From Escherichia sp. MOD1-EC7003 (GTDB taxonomy: Bacteria; Pseudomonadota; Gammaproteobacteria; Enterobacterales; Enterobacteriaceae), in the NCBI RefSeq assembly GCF_002965065.1, contig NZ_PTRE01000079.1, positions 1 through 53,554 of the forward strand: a stretch of DNA of 53,554 nucleotides, written 5' to 3'. The position numbers were made by a program, and so were the translations under genes. The notes beneath the pieces were generated by a model that worked only from the letters and a program-made list of their open reading frames with translations, was not told where the DNA came from and did no database searches. The number at the start of each line of letters is the position of its first letter. The stretch's first letter is position 1. Shown here piece after piece: positions 1-10,087 of this stretch.

Positions 1-72
1 TACTTACTCATGCAAGCTCCTGGGGATTCACTCGCTTGCCGCCTTCCTGCAACTCGAATTATTTAGACTATA
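1..72 (-). repeat. Partial ERIC element, cut by the window edge
   Basis: This stretch is the reverse complement of one half of an ERIC (enterobacterial repetitive intergenic consensus) element. It holds the diagnostic core GCTCCTGGGGATTCACTCGC and then the left arm ending ATTATTTAGACTATA at 72. It matches the complete copy at 28237-28363 over most of its length. The outer end reads ACTATA where the complete copy has AGTATA, so the terminal repeat carries a change. It lies downstream of treA. The rest of the element lies left of the window. Confidence 0.85.
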
Positions 73-177
73 GAAGCGTAATAATTAACAAATTGATAAA
101 ACAAAATTAAAATAGTTTCTGATAAAAGAAAATAAAGACATAGACCGTATAATGAGTGGTGTTTGGTATTTCGTGGC

Positions 178-219
178 GAAAAAAGAGCAATGCCAATTTT
201 ATGCACGTAATGGCATTGC
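178..219 (-). terminator. Probable intrinsic terminator of treA
   Basis: GCAATGCCA (187-195) and TGGCATTGC (211-219) form a perfect 9-bp stem. On the minus strand the stem is followed by TCTTTTTTCG, a U-run, just past the treA stop codon. That is the layout of a Rho-independent terminator, though the 15-nt loop is long. Confidence 0.65.
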
Positions 220-235
220 CCGATGTACAGCAAAG

Positions 236-1933
236 TTAAGGCGTAGGTTCCACCTCTTTTTGTTTTACCGGCTGTGTTGTTGATTCGCTGAGTGGACGCG
301 TCGCCGGAACATTGTCACACGGTTGCTCTTTCGGGCAGATCAAATCCAGCATTTTCAGCGTGACGCCATTGGTCCAGCCAAAGCCATCCTGCAATGGATA
401 TTCGCCACCGCCGCCCCCCGTTCCGGTGGTGCTGACATCATATTTCTCCACCAGCTTTTTCTCCCGGTCATAGGTGTGCTGAACATTGGTCAGGAAGTGC
501 CAGCTAATGTCCATCGCCACCTCTTTTTGCCCGTAGTTTTGTAATCCTTCTGTCGCGACCCACTGCAACGGTGCCCAACCATTTGGCGCATCCCATTGTT
601 GACCACTTTTCACCGATGTGGTGTTCAGGCCGCCTGGTTGCAGCAGATGTGTTTTCGTCGCCGTCGCCATTTTGCTGGCGCGATCTTTCGCTGCCACATT
701 GACGTACAGCGGGAACAGGGCGGCTGCGGTTAACTGATTGCGCACTTTATGACTTTTCAGGTCGTAATCGGCATACCAGCCTTGTTGATCGTTCCACAGG
801 TATTTTTCGATCCCTTTTTGACGGGCATTCGCCAGCGTATCGTACTGGTTTGCCATCGCGTTATCTCCGGCAGCTTTGCTGGCGCGGGCGAGGATTTTTT
901 CCATTTTAAACATCAGGCTGTTCAGATCGACCGGTACGATGCTGGTGGTGCGTAAGGTATTTAACTGCTGCGGATTGTCCATCCAGCGCGAACTGAAATC
1001 CCAGCCAGAAGCAGCGGCAGAGCGCAGGTCGCGGTAAATTTCAGTGGCAGGCCGGTTCGGATTGCTTTTGGCTGTGGCAATATCTTCCACCCATGCCTCC
1101 GGTCGTGGCGTATCGCGATCGTCCCAGTAGCGGTTGAGAAGGGTTCCATCCTGAAGTTTTACAACGCGTTTTTCCTGTTGTCCGGCTTGCAGGTTTTCAA
1201 CACCGTCCATCCAGTAAGCATATTCTTTTTGCATTTGCGGCAGGTATTGCTTCAACGCGGCATCGCCTTCATGCTGCGCCAGTAACTCTACCATCAGGGC
1301 AAAGAAAGGGGGTTGTGAGCGACTTAAATAGTAACTGCGGTTGCCGTTGGGAATATGACCGTAGGTGTCTATTTCATGAGCAAAATTGGTCACCATATCC
1401 GCGACTTTATCCCAGTGACCGCTTTCGGCAAGTCCTGACATGGTGAAGTAACTGTCCCAGTAATATACCTCGCGAAAACGTCCACCCGGCACGACATAAG
1501 GTTCTGGCAGCGGCAACAGAGAATCCCATTTTTCGGTGTTTTCGGTAGAACGCGTTAATACTGGCCAAAGTCCGTCAATATGTTCGCGCAGCGACTGCCC
1601 TTCTGGTGGAACATATTTCTCTCCCTCTTTCGGCAGGGTGAAATTGACGTCAACGAAATGGCGCAGATCAAAACCGCTCTGATTTTGCTGCATCCGATAA
1701 TCAGCAAGGATCATCAGTGGATCGCTGTTCGGTACGGCATCGGCAAAGGTTTTTTGGTCCGGAAAAAGTTTGGCGTTTTGCACATCATTAAACAGCGGCC
1801 CTAACAAAATATCAGGCGGCTGTGGCGTTACTGGTGTTTCTTCTGCCTGCACCGATAGCGCAGCGAAACACAACAAAACGCAGGCTGGAATTGACGCCAT
1901 TTTTTGCGGGCGAGAAGGGGCGGGGGCTTTCAT
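236..1933 (-). CDS. treA: Periplasmic trehalase
   Basis: This 565-residue enzyme hydrolyses trehalose to two glucose molecules in the periplasm, so external trehalose can be used at high osmolarity. It is a glycoside hydrolase of family 37. An N-terminal signal peptide ends around VQA/EE. The two trehalase signatures are visible as [15 protein letters not shown] and [10 protein letters not shown], and GWDFSSRW is the segment expected to carry the catalytic aspartate. A glycine-rich [10 protein letters not shown] loop lies near the C-terminus. The ATG at 1933 follows a GGAGA ribosome site and gives the E. coli length; an extra TTG codon upstream is not needed. The last 25 or so residues after the glycine-rich region are the most diverged from K-12 as I remember it. 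It is a single-gene unit. Confidence 0.97.
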   Translation of the reverse strand: MKAPAPSRPQKMASIPACVLLCFAALSVQAEETPVTPQPPDILLGPLFNDVQNAKLFPDQKTFADAVPNSDPLMILADYRMQQNQSGFDLRHFVDVNFTLPKEGEKYVPPEGQSLREHIDGLWPVLTRSTENTEKWDSLLPLPEPYVVPGGRFREVYYWDSYFTMSGLAESGHWDKVADMVTNFAHEIDTYGHIPNGNRSYYLSRSQPPFFALMVELLAQHEGDAALKQYLPQMQKEYAYWMDGVENLQAGQQEKRVVKLQDGTLLNRYWDDRDTPRPEAWVEDIATAKSNPNRPATEIYRDLRSAAASGWDFSSRWMDNPQQLNTLRTTSIVPVDLNSLMFKMEKILARASKAAGDNAMANQYDTLANARQKGIEKYLWNDQQGWYADYDLKSHKVRNQLTAAALFPLYVNVAAKDRASKMATATKTHLLQPGGLNTTSVKSGQQWDAPNGWAPLQWVATEGLQNYGQKEVAMDISWHFLTNVQHTYDREKKLVEKYDVSTTGTGGGGGEYPLQDGFGWTNGVTLKMLDLICPKEQPCDNVPATRPLSESTTQPVKQKEVEPTP

Positions 1934-2296
1934 CAATCATTCTCCTTTAGCGAAACCGAATAAAACGGTATTCAAGTATCAGAAAACCTTAGTTCAGGAT
2001 CGCACTAACTGCATGATCGAAATCTCATTCTGCGAACTGTCAGGCATTTTAGAAAAGGGAATTAAAGGGATAAATCACGGCGAAATAGAGTGATCAAATA
2101 ACATCTGTTTCTTAGCCAGTCAGCGACGTTAGGTTCGCGATTAGCGAAGAAAAAATCATCATAATTTGGTGAAAAATATTACAGGCAGTTAAAAAACATC
2201 CGTGCAGAATTGCACCGGTAAACGTGTTTCTCGGAGCAAATTTATAGCTAAGTAAATTGCCGGATGGCATCAGAACGATGCCATCTTAACGGAGGT
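1934..2296. other. Intergenic region, treA upstream and dhaM downstream
   Basis: No credible gene lies in these 363 bases. They hold the treA leader and promoter region and the 3' end of the dha operon. I see an 8-bp hairpin, GATGGCAT (2263-2270) with ATGCCATC (2278-2285), just beyond the dhaM stop. It has no good U-run on the minus strand, so it is at best a weak terminator or a 3' stabilising structure. Confidence 0.5.
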
Positions 2297-3715
2297 TTAA
2301 CTCTGACGGCTGAAACGTTGCGTTTTAACGTCCAGCGTTAGCGTTTCTTCAGGTTGTATCGCATACAGTTTCTCACCTTGCTGGCAAATCCAGCCAATCC
2401 CCAATTCACGGGCGATTAGGGCGCTGTGGGATACCGGACTTCCGGCGCTAAGGCAGATACCTTTTACAACCGCCGGATCCAGTTGCAGTACAGTGGAGGG
2501 ATAAATGTTCTCTGCTAGTAAAATGGTTGGCGAGTTAAATTGCGGGAGTTCTTCTTTCGTTTGGGTCAGGTGGATCAGGGTGCGATGCAGAAGATCGTCC
2601 ACATCAATATAGCGAGCCTGTAGATATTCATCATCCAGTTGCTGGTATTGCTGGCTAAGTTCTTTAAGAACGTGCTGCCAGGCATATTCTGCCGTGCAAT
2701 GTTCATGCTGAAGAAGTTCGCTTGCCGCCGCCAGCAGTTCCTGATCATCTAACAGTGTATGGTGACCGGAAAAGATCGCGGCAATATCGTCAAGCCCACT
2801 GGCTTCAGCTTTCGCTGTTAACGTCATCAGATCTAATAACGTGAAATCAATGGCCTGACGTAATCGTTCTTGTTCTTCTTCCACGGTCAGGGTTGATTTT
2901 GCCTGTACCGTACATAAAACCGGTTGATAATAAAAAACTTTACCCGAAACAGGAGGAACGGGACGCAGAGTAAGTGGAGCAATTTCCTCCGTTTCACCAA
3001 AGTTGTCTTCAGCCAGCTGACGGAAAGCGACCAGCGCCTCTTCAGCCTCTGGCCCTTTCGCAATCAGGCGCAGCGTATCGTTATAGCGAACTTGTAGTAG
3101 CGCGATCTGGTTAATACTCTCCGGTGTGACGCATTTGCCGTTTTTCTCCAGCAACATATCGGCATTAAATGTCGATAAGGTATAAACCAACCGGGAGGCC
3201 GGACGTACGTGAAGGCCGTTGCGGTTTTTAATTACTATAGCCAGAGAACGGGCTTCTTCATCGTACGGTGAACATGTATTAGAGATTCCAGTGTCGGAGG
3301 ACGGTAAACCCAGTTGTTCACGTTTGGCTTCCAGCGCATGCATGGCGTCATAGATAACTTTGTCGATATCTGCCCCTGAGGCCGCGCTGACCGTTGCTGC
3401 CAGTGTACCTTCGACCAAGGGTGCAGCACACAAACGTACTTTTGTGGCGATCTCGGGAGCCAGCAATTCCAGCGCAGTTTCAGCACTCAATAATGCGCTA
3501 CCCATATCCATCATGACCAGCACATGGTCGGCATCGGCCACAGACTTGATGGCCTCCATCACTTTGACGGCATCTGTACCAATGGGATTTTGTGGATCGT
3601 CAATTCCCGCGGCAATGGCGATTTTACAACTATCACTCATTAACATCTGACGGGCTAATTCACCGACACCTTCTCCCAGTCGGCTGCTATGTGAAACTAT
3701 GACCAGGTTTACCAT
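2297..3715 (-). CDS. dhaM: Dihydroxyacetone kinase phosphotransferase subunit DhaM
   Basis: DhaM passes phosphate from the PTS (phosphoenolpyruvate, EI, HPr) to the ADP held by DhaL. It is a three-domain fusion of about 472 residues. An EIIA-mannose-like domain (about 1-130) has its histidine in IVSHSS (His9). An HPr-like domain (about 155-240) has NGLHVRPAS. A truncated EI-like domain (about 265-472) has AGSPVSHSALIAREL. All three phospho-histidines are present. I chose the ATG at 3715 after AAGGAA rather than the GTG one codon upstream. It is the last gene of dhaKLM, 10 bp after dhaL. Confidence 0.97.
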   Translation of the reverse strand: MVNLVIVSHSSRLGEGVGELARQMLMSDSCKIAIAAGIDDPQNPIGTDAVKVMEAIKSVADADHVLVMMDMGSALLSAETALELLAPEIATKVRLCAAPLVEGTLAATVSAASGADIDKVIYDAMHALEAKREQLGLPSSDTGISNTCSPYDEEARSLAIVIKNRNGLHVRPASRLVYTLSTFNADMLLEKNGKCVTPESINQIALLQVRYNDTLRLIAKGPEAEEALVAFRQLAEDNFGETEEIAPLTLRPVPPVSGKVFYYQPVLCTVQAKSTLTVEEEQERLRQAIDFTLLDLMTLTAKAEASGLDDIAAIFSGHHTLLDDQELLAAASELLQHEHCTAEYAWQHVLKELSQQYQQLDDEYLQARYIDVDDLLHRTLIHLTQTKEELPQFNSPTILLAENIYPSTVLQLDPAVVKGICLSAGSPVSHSALIARELGIGWICQQGEKLYAIQPEETLTLDVKTQRFSRQS

Positions 3716-3725
3716 CACCAGTTCC

Positions 3726-4358
3726 TTACTCTTTTGCGGCTAACGCCAGCATTTGCATCATAAACATCACCGAGGTCGCGCCGGGATCCTGGTGACCAAT
3801 ACTGCGTTCACCGAGATAACTGGCGCGGCCTTTGCGGGCTTGCATCGTAATCGTACTTTGTGCAGCGGATTCGGCGACGCTACTGGCAGCTTCGAGGGCT
3901 GCCGGAACAGAGAGATTTTGCTCGCTGGACTGACGTAACGATTCCACCACCGGCACCCAGACATCACACATGGTTTTATCGCCAGGTTCGGCTTTCCCAC
4001 GACTGATTACGCCGTCCGCACCATCGCGGAACATCAGATAAAGCTCTTCCAGCGTCAGGCTTTGCCGTGCCTGGGTCGCCTGTGCGGCGCGGATAAAAAA
4101 AGTGCCGAACAGTGGACCACTGGCACCACCAACGCTGGAAAGCAGCGTCATGCCGGTATTCTTGAGAATGAAACCGATATCTTTATCTGCGATAGCTGGT
4201 AGTTTTTCTACCACCTTGCTAAAGCCACGGTTCATATTTAGTCCATGGTCAGCGTCGCCAATTTCGCGATCCAGTCCAGTAAGATACTCGCTCTCTGTGC
4301 TGAAAATATCGCCACAACGAGTGAGCCAGTTAACAATTTGAGTTCTGCTCAGTGACAT
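3726..4358 (-). CDS. dhaL: Dihydroxyacetone kinase ADP-binding subunit DhaL
   Basis: DhaL (210 residues) holds a permanently bound ADP that is phosphorylated by DhaM and gives its phosphate to the dihydroxyacetone on DhaK. The metal-binding aspartates sit in DREIGDADHG near residue 30, and SSVGGASGPLFG and HQDPGATS are further nucleotide-site motifs. The ATG at 4358 after GGAG is the E. coli start; an open frame continues 26 codons upstream into dhaK without a ribosome site. In E. coli, DhaL-ADP also binds DhaR and activates it, so the subunit reports kinase state to transcription. Confidence 0.97.
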   Translation of the reverse strand: MSLSRTQIVNWLTRCGDIFSTESEYLTGLDREIGDADHGLNMNRGFSKVVEKLPAIADKDIGFILKNTGMTLLSSVGGASGPLFGTFFIRAAQATQARQSLTLEELYLMFRDGADGVISRGKAEPGDKTMCDVWVPVVESLRQSSEQNLSVPAALEAASSVAESAAQSTITMQARKGRASYLGERSIGHQDPGATSVMFMMQMLALAAKE

Positions 4359-4368
4359 TGTTATCTCC

Positions 4369-5439
4369 TTATTTACCCCAGTTAAGGGCCGGGGTGTGGA
4401 CCGGGGCGTCCCAGAGTGCCAGCGTTTCGTCATCAACTTTCAGTAAGGTGATAGAGAAACCGGTCATATCCAGTGAAGTGCAGTACGCGCCAATTAAATT
4501 ACGCTCGATAGTTAATCCCGCTTGCTGGCAACGTGTGGTCAGGCGGTTATAGACGCCGTACAGCTCAGAAAGCGGCGTTGCGCCAAGATTGTTAACCAGC
4601 GCAATCACCCGATCGCCAGACTGGAGTGGTTGTTTGGTTTGTGATTCTTCCTGCCAGCTGCCTTGTTGATAATCCCAGAAACGCAAAATGCGATGGTATG
4701 AGCCATTTTCCAGCAGGGTGTTGAACATTTCATCGACGGTTTGATCAAGGGAAGAGAAGGGGCGGCGGTCAATACCCGGTTCACCATGAATGCCGACGCC
4801 AAACTCCATCTCATTATCTGCCAGGGTAAAAGAAGGTTTGCCCGCGGCAGGAACGGTACAGGCACCGAGGGCGATACCTATTGAGTGGCCTTGATTATTC
4901 AACTTACGCCCCAGCTCCGCACAGGCGTCCAGTGAGTCGCCACGCTCTGCTGCTGCGCCTACGAGTTTTTCAATTAATACGGTGTTGGCAACGCCGCGCC
5001 GCCCGGCGGTATAAAGACTGTCTTTTACTGCAACGTCGTCATCAATGACCACAGTGGTCACTTTTACGCCGCTATCGTGCAGTAACTCGGTCGCTGTTTC
5101 GAAGTTAAGAATATCGCCGGTGTAATTTTTGATAATCAACAGAACACCTTCGCCGCCATCAATTTGCATGGCGCATTCAAAGATTTTATCGGGCGTCGGT
5201 GAGGTGAAAATTTCGCCCGGACAGGCCCCCGAAAGCATCCCCTGACCGATATAACCGCAGTGCATCGGCTCGTGCCCGCTGCCGCCACCCGACAGCAGGG
5301 CGACTTTTCCTGCAACCGGGGCATCAGCTCGGGTGACATACACCGGGTCCTGATGCAGTGTCAGCGATGGATGCGCTTTCGCGAGTCCTGCCAGTTGTTC
5401 GTTCAGTACGTCTTGCACATCATTGATCAATTTTTTCAT
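4369..5439 (-). CDS. dhaK: Dihydroxyacetone kinase substrate-binding subunit DhaK
   Basis: DhaK (356 residues) binds dihydroxyacetone covalently as a hemiaminal on a histidine and presents it for phosphorylation to dihydroxyacetone phosphate, which feeds glycolysis. The substrate histidine is in GVGIHGEPG and the glycine-rich loop is LLSGGGSGHEPMHCG near residue 50. The start at 5439 (MKKLIND) gives the E. coli length; ten further codons upstream are open but lack support. It is the first gene of dhaKLM, divergent from dhaR. Free DhaK acts as a co-repressor of DhaR in E. coli. Confidence 0.97.
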   Translation of the reverse strand: MKKLINDVQDVLNEQLAGLAKAHPSLTLHQDPVYVTRADAPVAGKVALLSGGGSGHEPMHCGYIGQGMLSGACPGEIFTSPTPDKIFECAMQIDGGEGVLLIIKNYTGDILNFETATELLHDSGVKVTTVVIDDDVAVKDSLYTAGRRGVANTVLIEKLVGAAAERGDSLDACAELGRKLNNQGHSIGIALGACTVPAAGKPSFTLADNEMEFGVGIHGEPGIDRRPFSSLDQTVDEMFNTLLENGSYHRILRFWDYQQGSWQEESQTKQPLQSGDRVIALVNNLGATPLSELYGVYNRLTTRCQQAGLTIERNLIGAYCTSLDMTGFSITLLKVDDETLALWDAPVHTPALNWGK

Positions 5440-5552
5440 TATTTTGCTCCAGCAATTATGGTAGGGCATGGATGATGTTCAACGACACGGCGACCACTGA
5501 CTGCCGATGAATCCATTGTGCATCAGGCAAGGGAAAAGAAAATTAGCCCAAA

Positions 5553-5602
5553 ATATGTTTCATAGTGAAACATATTCTTTAATGAATGTTCCATATTGAA
5601 AC
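5553..5602. promoter_or_regulatory. Paired palindromes, probable DhaR operator
   Basis: The dhaK-dhaR divergent promoter region contains a perfect palindrome, ATATGTTTCA-TAG-TGAAACATAT (5553-5575). A degraded second copy, GTTCCA-TAT-TGAAAC (5588-5602), has its centre 31 bp away, about three helical turns. The core TGTTTCA-N3-TGAAACA looks like the operators of AcoR/DhaR-type activators. Its position between dhaK and dhaR makes DhaR the likely binder; binding is inferred. Confidence 0.7.
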
Positions 5603-5666
5603 TTTTACGTGTATTAATACTAAAAATTGCGAGCCGGAACACCTTTTGTCATAAAGGATGCGGGAT

Positions 5667-7586
5667 ATGAGTGGCGCTTTTAACAACGATGATCGGGTCA
5701 TCTCTCCCTTAATTGCAGCCTCCTGGGAGCGATGCAATAAGCTGATGAAACGGGAGACATGGAGCGTACCGCACCAGGCGCAGGGCATGACATTTGCTTC
5801 TATTTATCGGCGTAAGAAAGCGATGCTGACGCTCGGGCAGGCGGCACTGGAAGATGCGTGGGAATATATGGCACCGCGAGCGTGTGCGCTGCTTATTCTC
5901 GATGAAACCGCCTGTATTCTCAGCCGTAATGGCGATCCGCAAACGTTGCAGCAACTGGGGGCGCTGGGATTCAATGACGGTACGTATTGCGCCGAGGGAA
6001 TTATTGGTACTTGTGCGCTATCGTTAGCTGCTATCTCTGGTCAGGCCGTGAAAACGATGTCCGATCAACATTTCAAACAGGCGCTCTGGAACTGGGCCTT
6101 TTGTGCAACGCCGCTGTTTGACAGCAAGGGCCGATTGACAGGAACAATAGCGCTGGCGTGTCCGGTTGAGCAAACTACCGCAGCTGATTTGCCGTTGACG
6201 TTGGCAATCGCACGCGAGGTCGGAAATTTACTGCTGACGGACAGTCTGCTCGCTGAAACTAACCGTCATTTAAATCAACTTAATGCCCTGTTAGAAAGTA
6301 TGGATGATGGCGTCATTAGCTGGGACGAGCAGGGTAATTTGCAATTTATCAATGCCCAGGCGGCGCGGGTCTTGCGCCTTGACGCGACGGCAAGTCAGGG
6401 AAGGGCGATCACTGAACTCTTAACGTTACCTGCCGTATTGCAACAAGCAATAAAACAAGCACATCCGCTCAAACACGTAGAAGCAACCTTTGAAAGTCAG
6501 CACCAGTTTATTGATGCGGTGGTCACCCTTAAACCGATAATAGAAACGCAGGGAACCAGCTTTATTTTGTTGCTCCATCCCGTAGAACAGATGCGGCAGT
6601 TGATGACCAGTCAATTAGGAAAAGTCAGCCATACCTTCGCTCATATGTCACAGGACGATCCGCAAACCCGCCGCTTGATTCATTTTGGCCGCCAGGCAGC
6701 GCGCAGTAGCTTTCCTGTCCTGCTTTGTGGAGAAGAGGGCGTGGGCAAGGCATTGCTAAGTGAGGCTATTCATAATGAAAGCGAGCGTGCAGCAGGTCCT
6801 TATATCGCCGTCAATTGTGAGTTATATGGTGATGCGGCGCTGGTGGAAGAATTTATTGGCGGCGATCGCGTGGACAATGAAAATGGCCGTCTGAGTCGGC
6901 TGGAACTGGCGCACGGCGGCACGCTATTTCTTGAAAAGATTGAATATCTGGCGGTGGAGCTACAGTCTGCTTTGCTTCAGGTTATCAAGCAGGGTGTTAT
7001 CACGCGATTGGATGCGCGGCGTTTAATACCGGTTGATGTCAAAGTGATTGCCACAACGACCGCGGACCTGGCAATGCTGGTGGAACAAAATCGTTTTAGT
7101 CGCCAGTTGTATTACGCGCTGCATGCGTTTGAAATTACCATCCCGCCTCTGCGTATGCGGCGCGGCAGCATTCCGGCGCTGGTGAATAACAAATTACGCA
7201 GTCTTGAAAAACGCTTCTCTACGCGTCTGAAAATTGATGACGATGCCCTCGCTCGCCTGGTTTCTTGTGCATGGCCAGGCAACGATTTTGAACTTTACAG
7301 CGTCATCGAGAATCTTGCACTGAGTAGCGATAACGGGCGCATTCGCGTCAGTGATTTACCTGAACATCTGTTTACCGAGCAGGCAACAGATGATGTGAGC
7401 GCTACGCGCCTTTCCACCAGTCTGTCATTTGCTGAAGTTGAAAAAGAGGCAATTATTAACGCAGCTCAGGTCACAGGCGGTCGTATGCAGGAAATGTCAG
7501 CTTTACTTGGGATTGGCCGCACCACACTGTGGAGAAAAATGAAGCAATATGGCATTGATGCGAGTCAGTTCAGGCGGCGGGGCTGA
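5667..7586 (+). CDS. dhaR: Transcriptional activator of the dha operon
   Basis: DhaR activates dhaKLM when dihydroxyacetone is available, by sensing the balance of DhaK and DhaL-ADP. The 639-residue protein has an N-terminal GAF-like region (about 60-200), a PAS-like segment (about 205-310, SMDDGVISWDEQGN), an AAA+ domain with Walker A GEEGVGKALL, and a C-terminal Fis-type helix-turn-helix (MSALLGIGRTTLWRKMKQ). The GAFTGA loop that contacts sigma-54 is absent; the region reads GGDRVDNENG, in line with the known sigma-70 dependence of E. coli DhaR. I chose ATG 5667, eight bases after AAGGA, over the ATG at 5658. Confidence 0.96.
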   Translation: MSGAFNNDDRVISPLIAASWERCNKLMKRETWSVPHQAQGMTFASIYRRKKAMLTLGQAALEDAWEYMAPRACALLILDETACILSRNGDPQTLQQLGALGFNDGTYCAEGIIGTCALSLAAISGQAVKTMSDQHFKQALWNWAFCATPLFDSKGRLTGTIALACPVEQTTAADLPLTLAIAREVGNLLLTDSLLAETNRHLNQLNALLESMDDGVISWDEQGNLQFINAQAARVLRLDATASQGRAITELLTLPAVLQQAIKQAHPLKHVEATFESQHQFIDAVVTLKPIIETQGTSFILLLHPVEQMRQLMTSQLGKVSHTFAHMSQDDPQTRRLIHFGRQAARSSFPVLLCGEEGVGKALLSEAIHNESERAAGPYIAVNCELYGDAALVEEFIGGDRVDNENGRLSRLELAHGGTLFLEKIEYLAVELQSALLQVIKQGVITRLDARRLIPVDVKVIATTTADLAMLVEQNRFSRQLYYALHAFEITIPPLRMRRGSIPALVNNKLRSLEKRFSTRLKIDDDALARLVSCAWPGNDFELYSVIENLALSSDNGRIRVSDLPEHLFTEQATDDVSATRLSTSLSFAEVEKEAIINAAQVTGGRMQEMSALLGIGRTTLWRKMKQYGIDASQFRRRG

Positions 7587-7597
7587 TCGGCAGAAAC

Positions 7598-7635
7598 AAA
7601 TAAGCCATTATGTGACGCTACATAATGGCTTATTT
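7598..7635. terminator. Bidirectional terminator between dhaR and ychF
   Basis: AAATAAGCCATTATGT (7598-7613) and its exact complement (7620-7635) form a 16-bp perfect stem with a 6-nt loop. It is flanked by A-rich bases on one side and T-rich bases on the other, so it can terminate both dhaR (plus) and ychF (minus), which converge here. Confidence 0.9.
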
Positions 7636-7684
7636 TAGCGCCAGCTTTAAGACGCAAATGCTGGTCGTTGCGGGGCTTAACGTA

Positions 7685-8776
7685 TTAAACGTTGAACAGG
7701 AAGTTCATCACATCGCCATCTTTAACGATGTAATCTTTACCTTCTGCACGCATTCTACCGGCTTCTTTCGCACCTTGTTCACCTTTGTAAGTGATGAAAT
7801 CTTCAAACGCGATGGTTTGTGCACGGATAAAGCCTTTTTCAAAATCAGTGTGGATTTTACCAGCTGCCTGCGGCGCGGTTGCACCAACCGGAATGGTCCA
7901 TGCGCGCACTTCTTTCACCCCAGCGGTGAAGTAAGTTTGCAGATTCAGCAGTTTATAACCAGCACGGATCACTCGGTTCAGGCCTGGCTCTTCTAGCCCA
8001 AGTTCTTGCATGAACTCGTCACGTTCTTCGTCGTCCAGTTCGGCAATGTCTGCTTCAACAGCCGCACAAACCGGAACCACAACAGAACCTTCTTTCGCCG
8101 CAATTTCACGCACCTGGTCAAGATACGGGTTGTTTTCAAAACCGTCTTCGTTGACGTTGGCGATGTACATTGTTGGTTTCAGCGTCAGGAAACTCAGGTA
8201 ACGAATGGCCGCTTTCTCTTCAGCACTTAAATCCAGCGCGCGCAGCATACCTGCGTTTTCCAGTTGTGGCAGGCATTTTTCCAGTACCGCCAGCTCGGCT
8301 TTTGCGTCTTTATCGCCACCTTTGGCTTTCTTCTGTACGCGATGAATCGCACGTTCGCAGGTGTCGAGGTCTGCCAACGCCAGTTCGGTGTTGATAACTT
8401 CAATATCGTCTGCCGGGTTAACTTTACCGGAAACGTGAATAATGTTGTCATTTTCAAAGCAGCGAACAACGTGACCGATCGCTTCGGTTTCACGGATGTT
8501 GGTCAGGAACTGGTTACCCAGACCTTCGCCTTTCGATGCACCTTTTACCAGACCGGCGATATCGACAAATTCCATGGTCGTGGGAAGCGTACGCTGCGGT
8601 TTTACGATTTCAGCCAGTTGATCCAGGCGAGGGTCAGGCATTGGAACAACGCCTGTGTTCGGCTCGATGGTGCAGAATGGAAAATTGGCCGCTTCAATAC
8701 CGGCTTTGGTCAGCGCGTTGAACAGGGTAGATTTCCCGACGTTGGGCAAACCGACGATACCGCATTTGAATCCCAT
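7685..8776 (-). CDS. ychF: Ribosome-associated ATPase YchF (OLA1 family)
   Basis: YchF is a universally conserved P-loop protein that binds ATP rather than GTP, associates with ribosomes and affects leaderless translation and oxidative-stress responses. The 363-residue length is normal. G1 is [11 protein letters not shown] near residue 10 and G3 is DIAGL. The position of the usual NKxD specificity motif reads NVNE, which explains the preference for ATP. A TGS domain forms the C-terminus (about 280-363). It lies 116 bp after pth on the same strand, the usual E. coli arrangement. Confidence 0.97.
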   Translation of the reverse strand: MGFKCGIVGLPNVGKSTLFNALTKAGIEAANFPFCTIEPNTGVVPMPDPRLDQLAEIVKPQRTLPTTMEFVDIAGLVKGASKGEGLGNQFLTNIRETEAIGHVVRCFENDNIIHVSGKVNPADDIEVINTELALADLDTCERAIHRVQKKAKGGDKDAKAELAVLEKCLPQLENAGMLRALDLSAEEKAAIRYLSFLTLKPTMYIANVNEDGFENNPYLDQVREIAAKEGSVVVPVCAAVEADIAELDDEERDEFMQELGLEEPGLNRVIRAGYKLLNLQTYFTAGVKEVRAWTIPVGATAPQAAGKIHTDFEKGFIRAQTIAFEDFITYKGEQGAKEAGRMRAEGKDYIVKDGDVMNFLFNV

Positions 8777-8892
8777 GATTTAAATCACCTTAATATCTTA
8801 ATAATCAACCTGTTATTGCTAACAGATTGCAGAAATGGAAATAACTTTGCCTATTATACACGGCACTCGGCAAAAATGCCGCAGACAACGAC

Positions 8893-9477
8893 TTATTGTG
8901 CTTTAAAGGCGTGCAATCGGTTCGTTGCTTTGGTCAAGCCATCTGTAAACCACATTTCAGTACAACGTGCCGCTTCGTCGATGGCTTCATCAATTAACTT
9001 CTGTTCACTAACAGGTGGTTTGCCTAACACAAAACCGACAACTTTATTTTTATCGCCCGGATGACCGATTCCGATGCGTAAACGGTGAAAGTTAGGGTTA
9101 TTACCCAATTTACTGATGATGTCTTTCAATCCATTGTGACCACCATGGCCACCGCCCAACTTAAATTTGGCGACGCCAGGAGGCAGATCCAGTTCGTCGT
9201 GGGCCACCAGAATTTCGTCCGGATTAATACGGAAAAAACTGGCCATCGCCGCAACGGCTTTGCCGCTGAGATTCATAAATGTGGTCGGGACTAACAGACG
9301 GACATCTTCGCTTGCGAGGGTAACTCGCGAGGTATAACCAAAGAATTTAGCCTCTTCGCGCAGGGGCGCGCGTAAACGCTCCGCCAATAAGTCAACGAAC
9401 CAGGCGCCAGCATTATGTCGCGTTGCGGCGTATTCAGCGCCGGGGTTCGCCAGGCCGACAATCAATTTAATCGTCAC
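8893..9477 (-). CDS. pth: Peptidyl-tRNA hydrolase
   Basis: Pth cleaves the ester of peptidyl-tRNAs that drop off ribosomes, recycling tRNA; it is essential in E. coli. The 194-residue protein has the family motifs [17 protein letters not shown] (substrate asparagine and catalytic histidine), FMNLSG and HDELDLPPG, and GGHNGLKD. The start is a GTG at 9477, as in K-12. It is the first gene of pth-ychF and is divergent from ychH. Confidence 0.97.
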   Translation of the reverse strand: MTIKLIVGLANPGAEYAATRHNAGAWFVDLLAERLRAPLREEAKFFGYTSRVTLASEDVRLLVPTTFMNLSGKAVAAMASFFRINPDEILVAHDELDLPPGVAKFKLGGGHGGHNGLKDIISKLGNNPNFHRLRIGIGHPGDKNKVVGFVLGKPPVSEQKLIDEAIDEAARCTEMWFTDGLTKATNRLHAFKAQ

Positions 9478-9652
9478 GTTTTTTTGTCCTGAGTGAGTAC
9501 ATAACTGGCGCGTAGTTTACTGGTTGCGGCCCCGCTTGACAAAAAACAGCGTCTCAAACGCCGATAACGTAATAATTGCCTGTATGGACTATTAGATAGT
9601 CAAGGTGTTCAGGCGTTTATTTGTAAAGTTTTGTTGAAATAAGGGTTGTAAT

Positions 9653-9695
9653 TGTGAGCACGCCCGCACATAACCTACAGGGTGTTGTCTATACT
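9653..9695 (+). promoter_or_regulatory. Probable CRP-dependent ychH promoter
   Basis: TGTGA-N6-CCGCA (9653-9668) resembles a CRP half-conserved site, and TATACT (9690-9695) is a good -10. With a start near 9702 the CRP site is centred near -41.5, the class II position. This fits the known CRP control of ychH in E. coli. The downstream half-site is poor (CCGCA for TCACA). Confidence 0.5.
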
Positions 9696-9754
9696 TTACA
9701 CATAAGGAAGAGGGGGATTCCCTGTTACAACCCAGAAAGTTCCGGAGGTGACAT

Positions 9755-10033
9755 ATGAAACGCAAAAACGCTTCGTTACTCGGTAACGTGCTTATGGGGT
9801 TGGGTCTGGTGGTGATGGTGGTCGGTGTGGGGTATTCAATCCTCAACCAGTTACCACAGTTTTCTATGCCCCAGTATTTCGCACATGGTGCAGTGCTAAG
9901 TATTTTCGTCGGGGCCATTCTCTGGCTGGCGGGTGCTCGTGTTGGCGGGCATGAACAGGTGTGCGACCGTTACTGGTGGGTTCGCCACTATGACAAACGT
10001 TGCCGCCGTAGCGATAATCGCCGTCATAGCTAA
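9755..10033 (+). CDS. ychH: Stress-induced inner membrane protein YchH
   Basis: YchH is a 92-residue inner-membrane protein with two hydrophobic helices (about 9-29 and 44-62) and an arginine-rich, highly charged tail (WWVRHYDKRCRRSDNRRHS). In E. coli it is induced by stress and linked to resistance to cadmium, acid and peroxide and to biofilm formation; its molecular activity is unknown. A strong GGAGGT ribosome site precedes the ATG. It stands alone between pth and dauA. Confidence 0.93.
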   Translation: MKRKNASLLGNVLMGLGLVVMVVGVGYSILNQLPQFSMPQYFAHGAVLSIFVGAILWLAGARVGGHEQVCDRYWWVRHYDKRCRRSDNRRHS

Positions 10034-10087
10034 CAAATAATGCAGTTTGCTGACCAGTCAGTTTGCGCTGACTGGTCAATTTTGTAC

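Noticed and set aside
8264-9064. 266-codon plus-strand open frame opposite ychF and pth
   Set aside because: It spans two conserved genes and their gap, has no family motif and no ribosome site.
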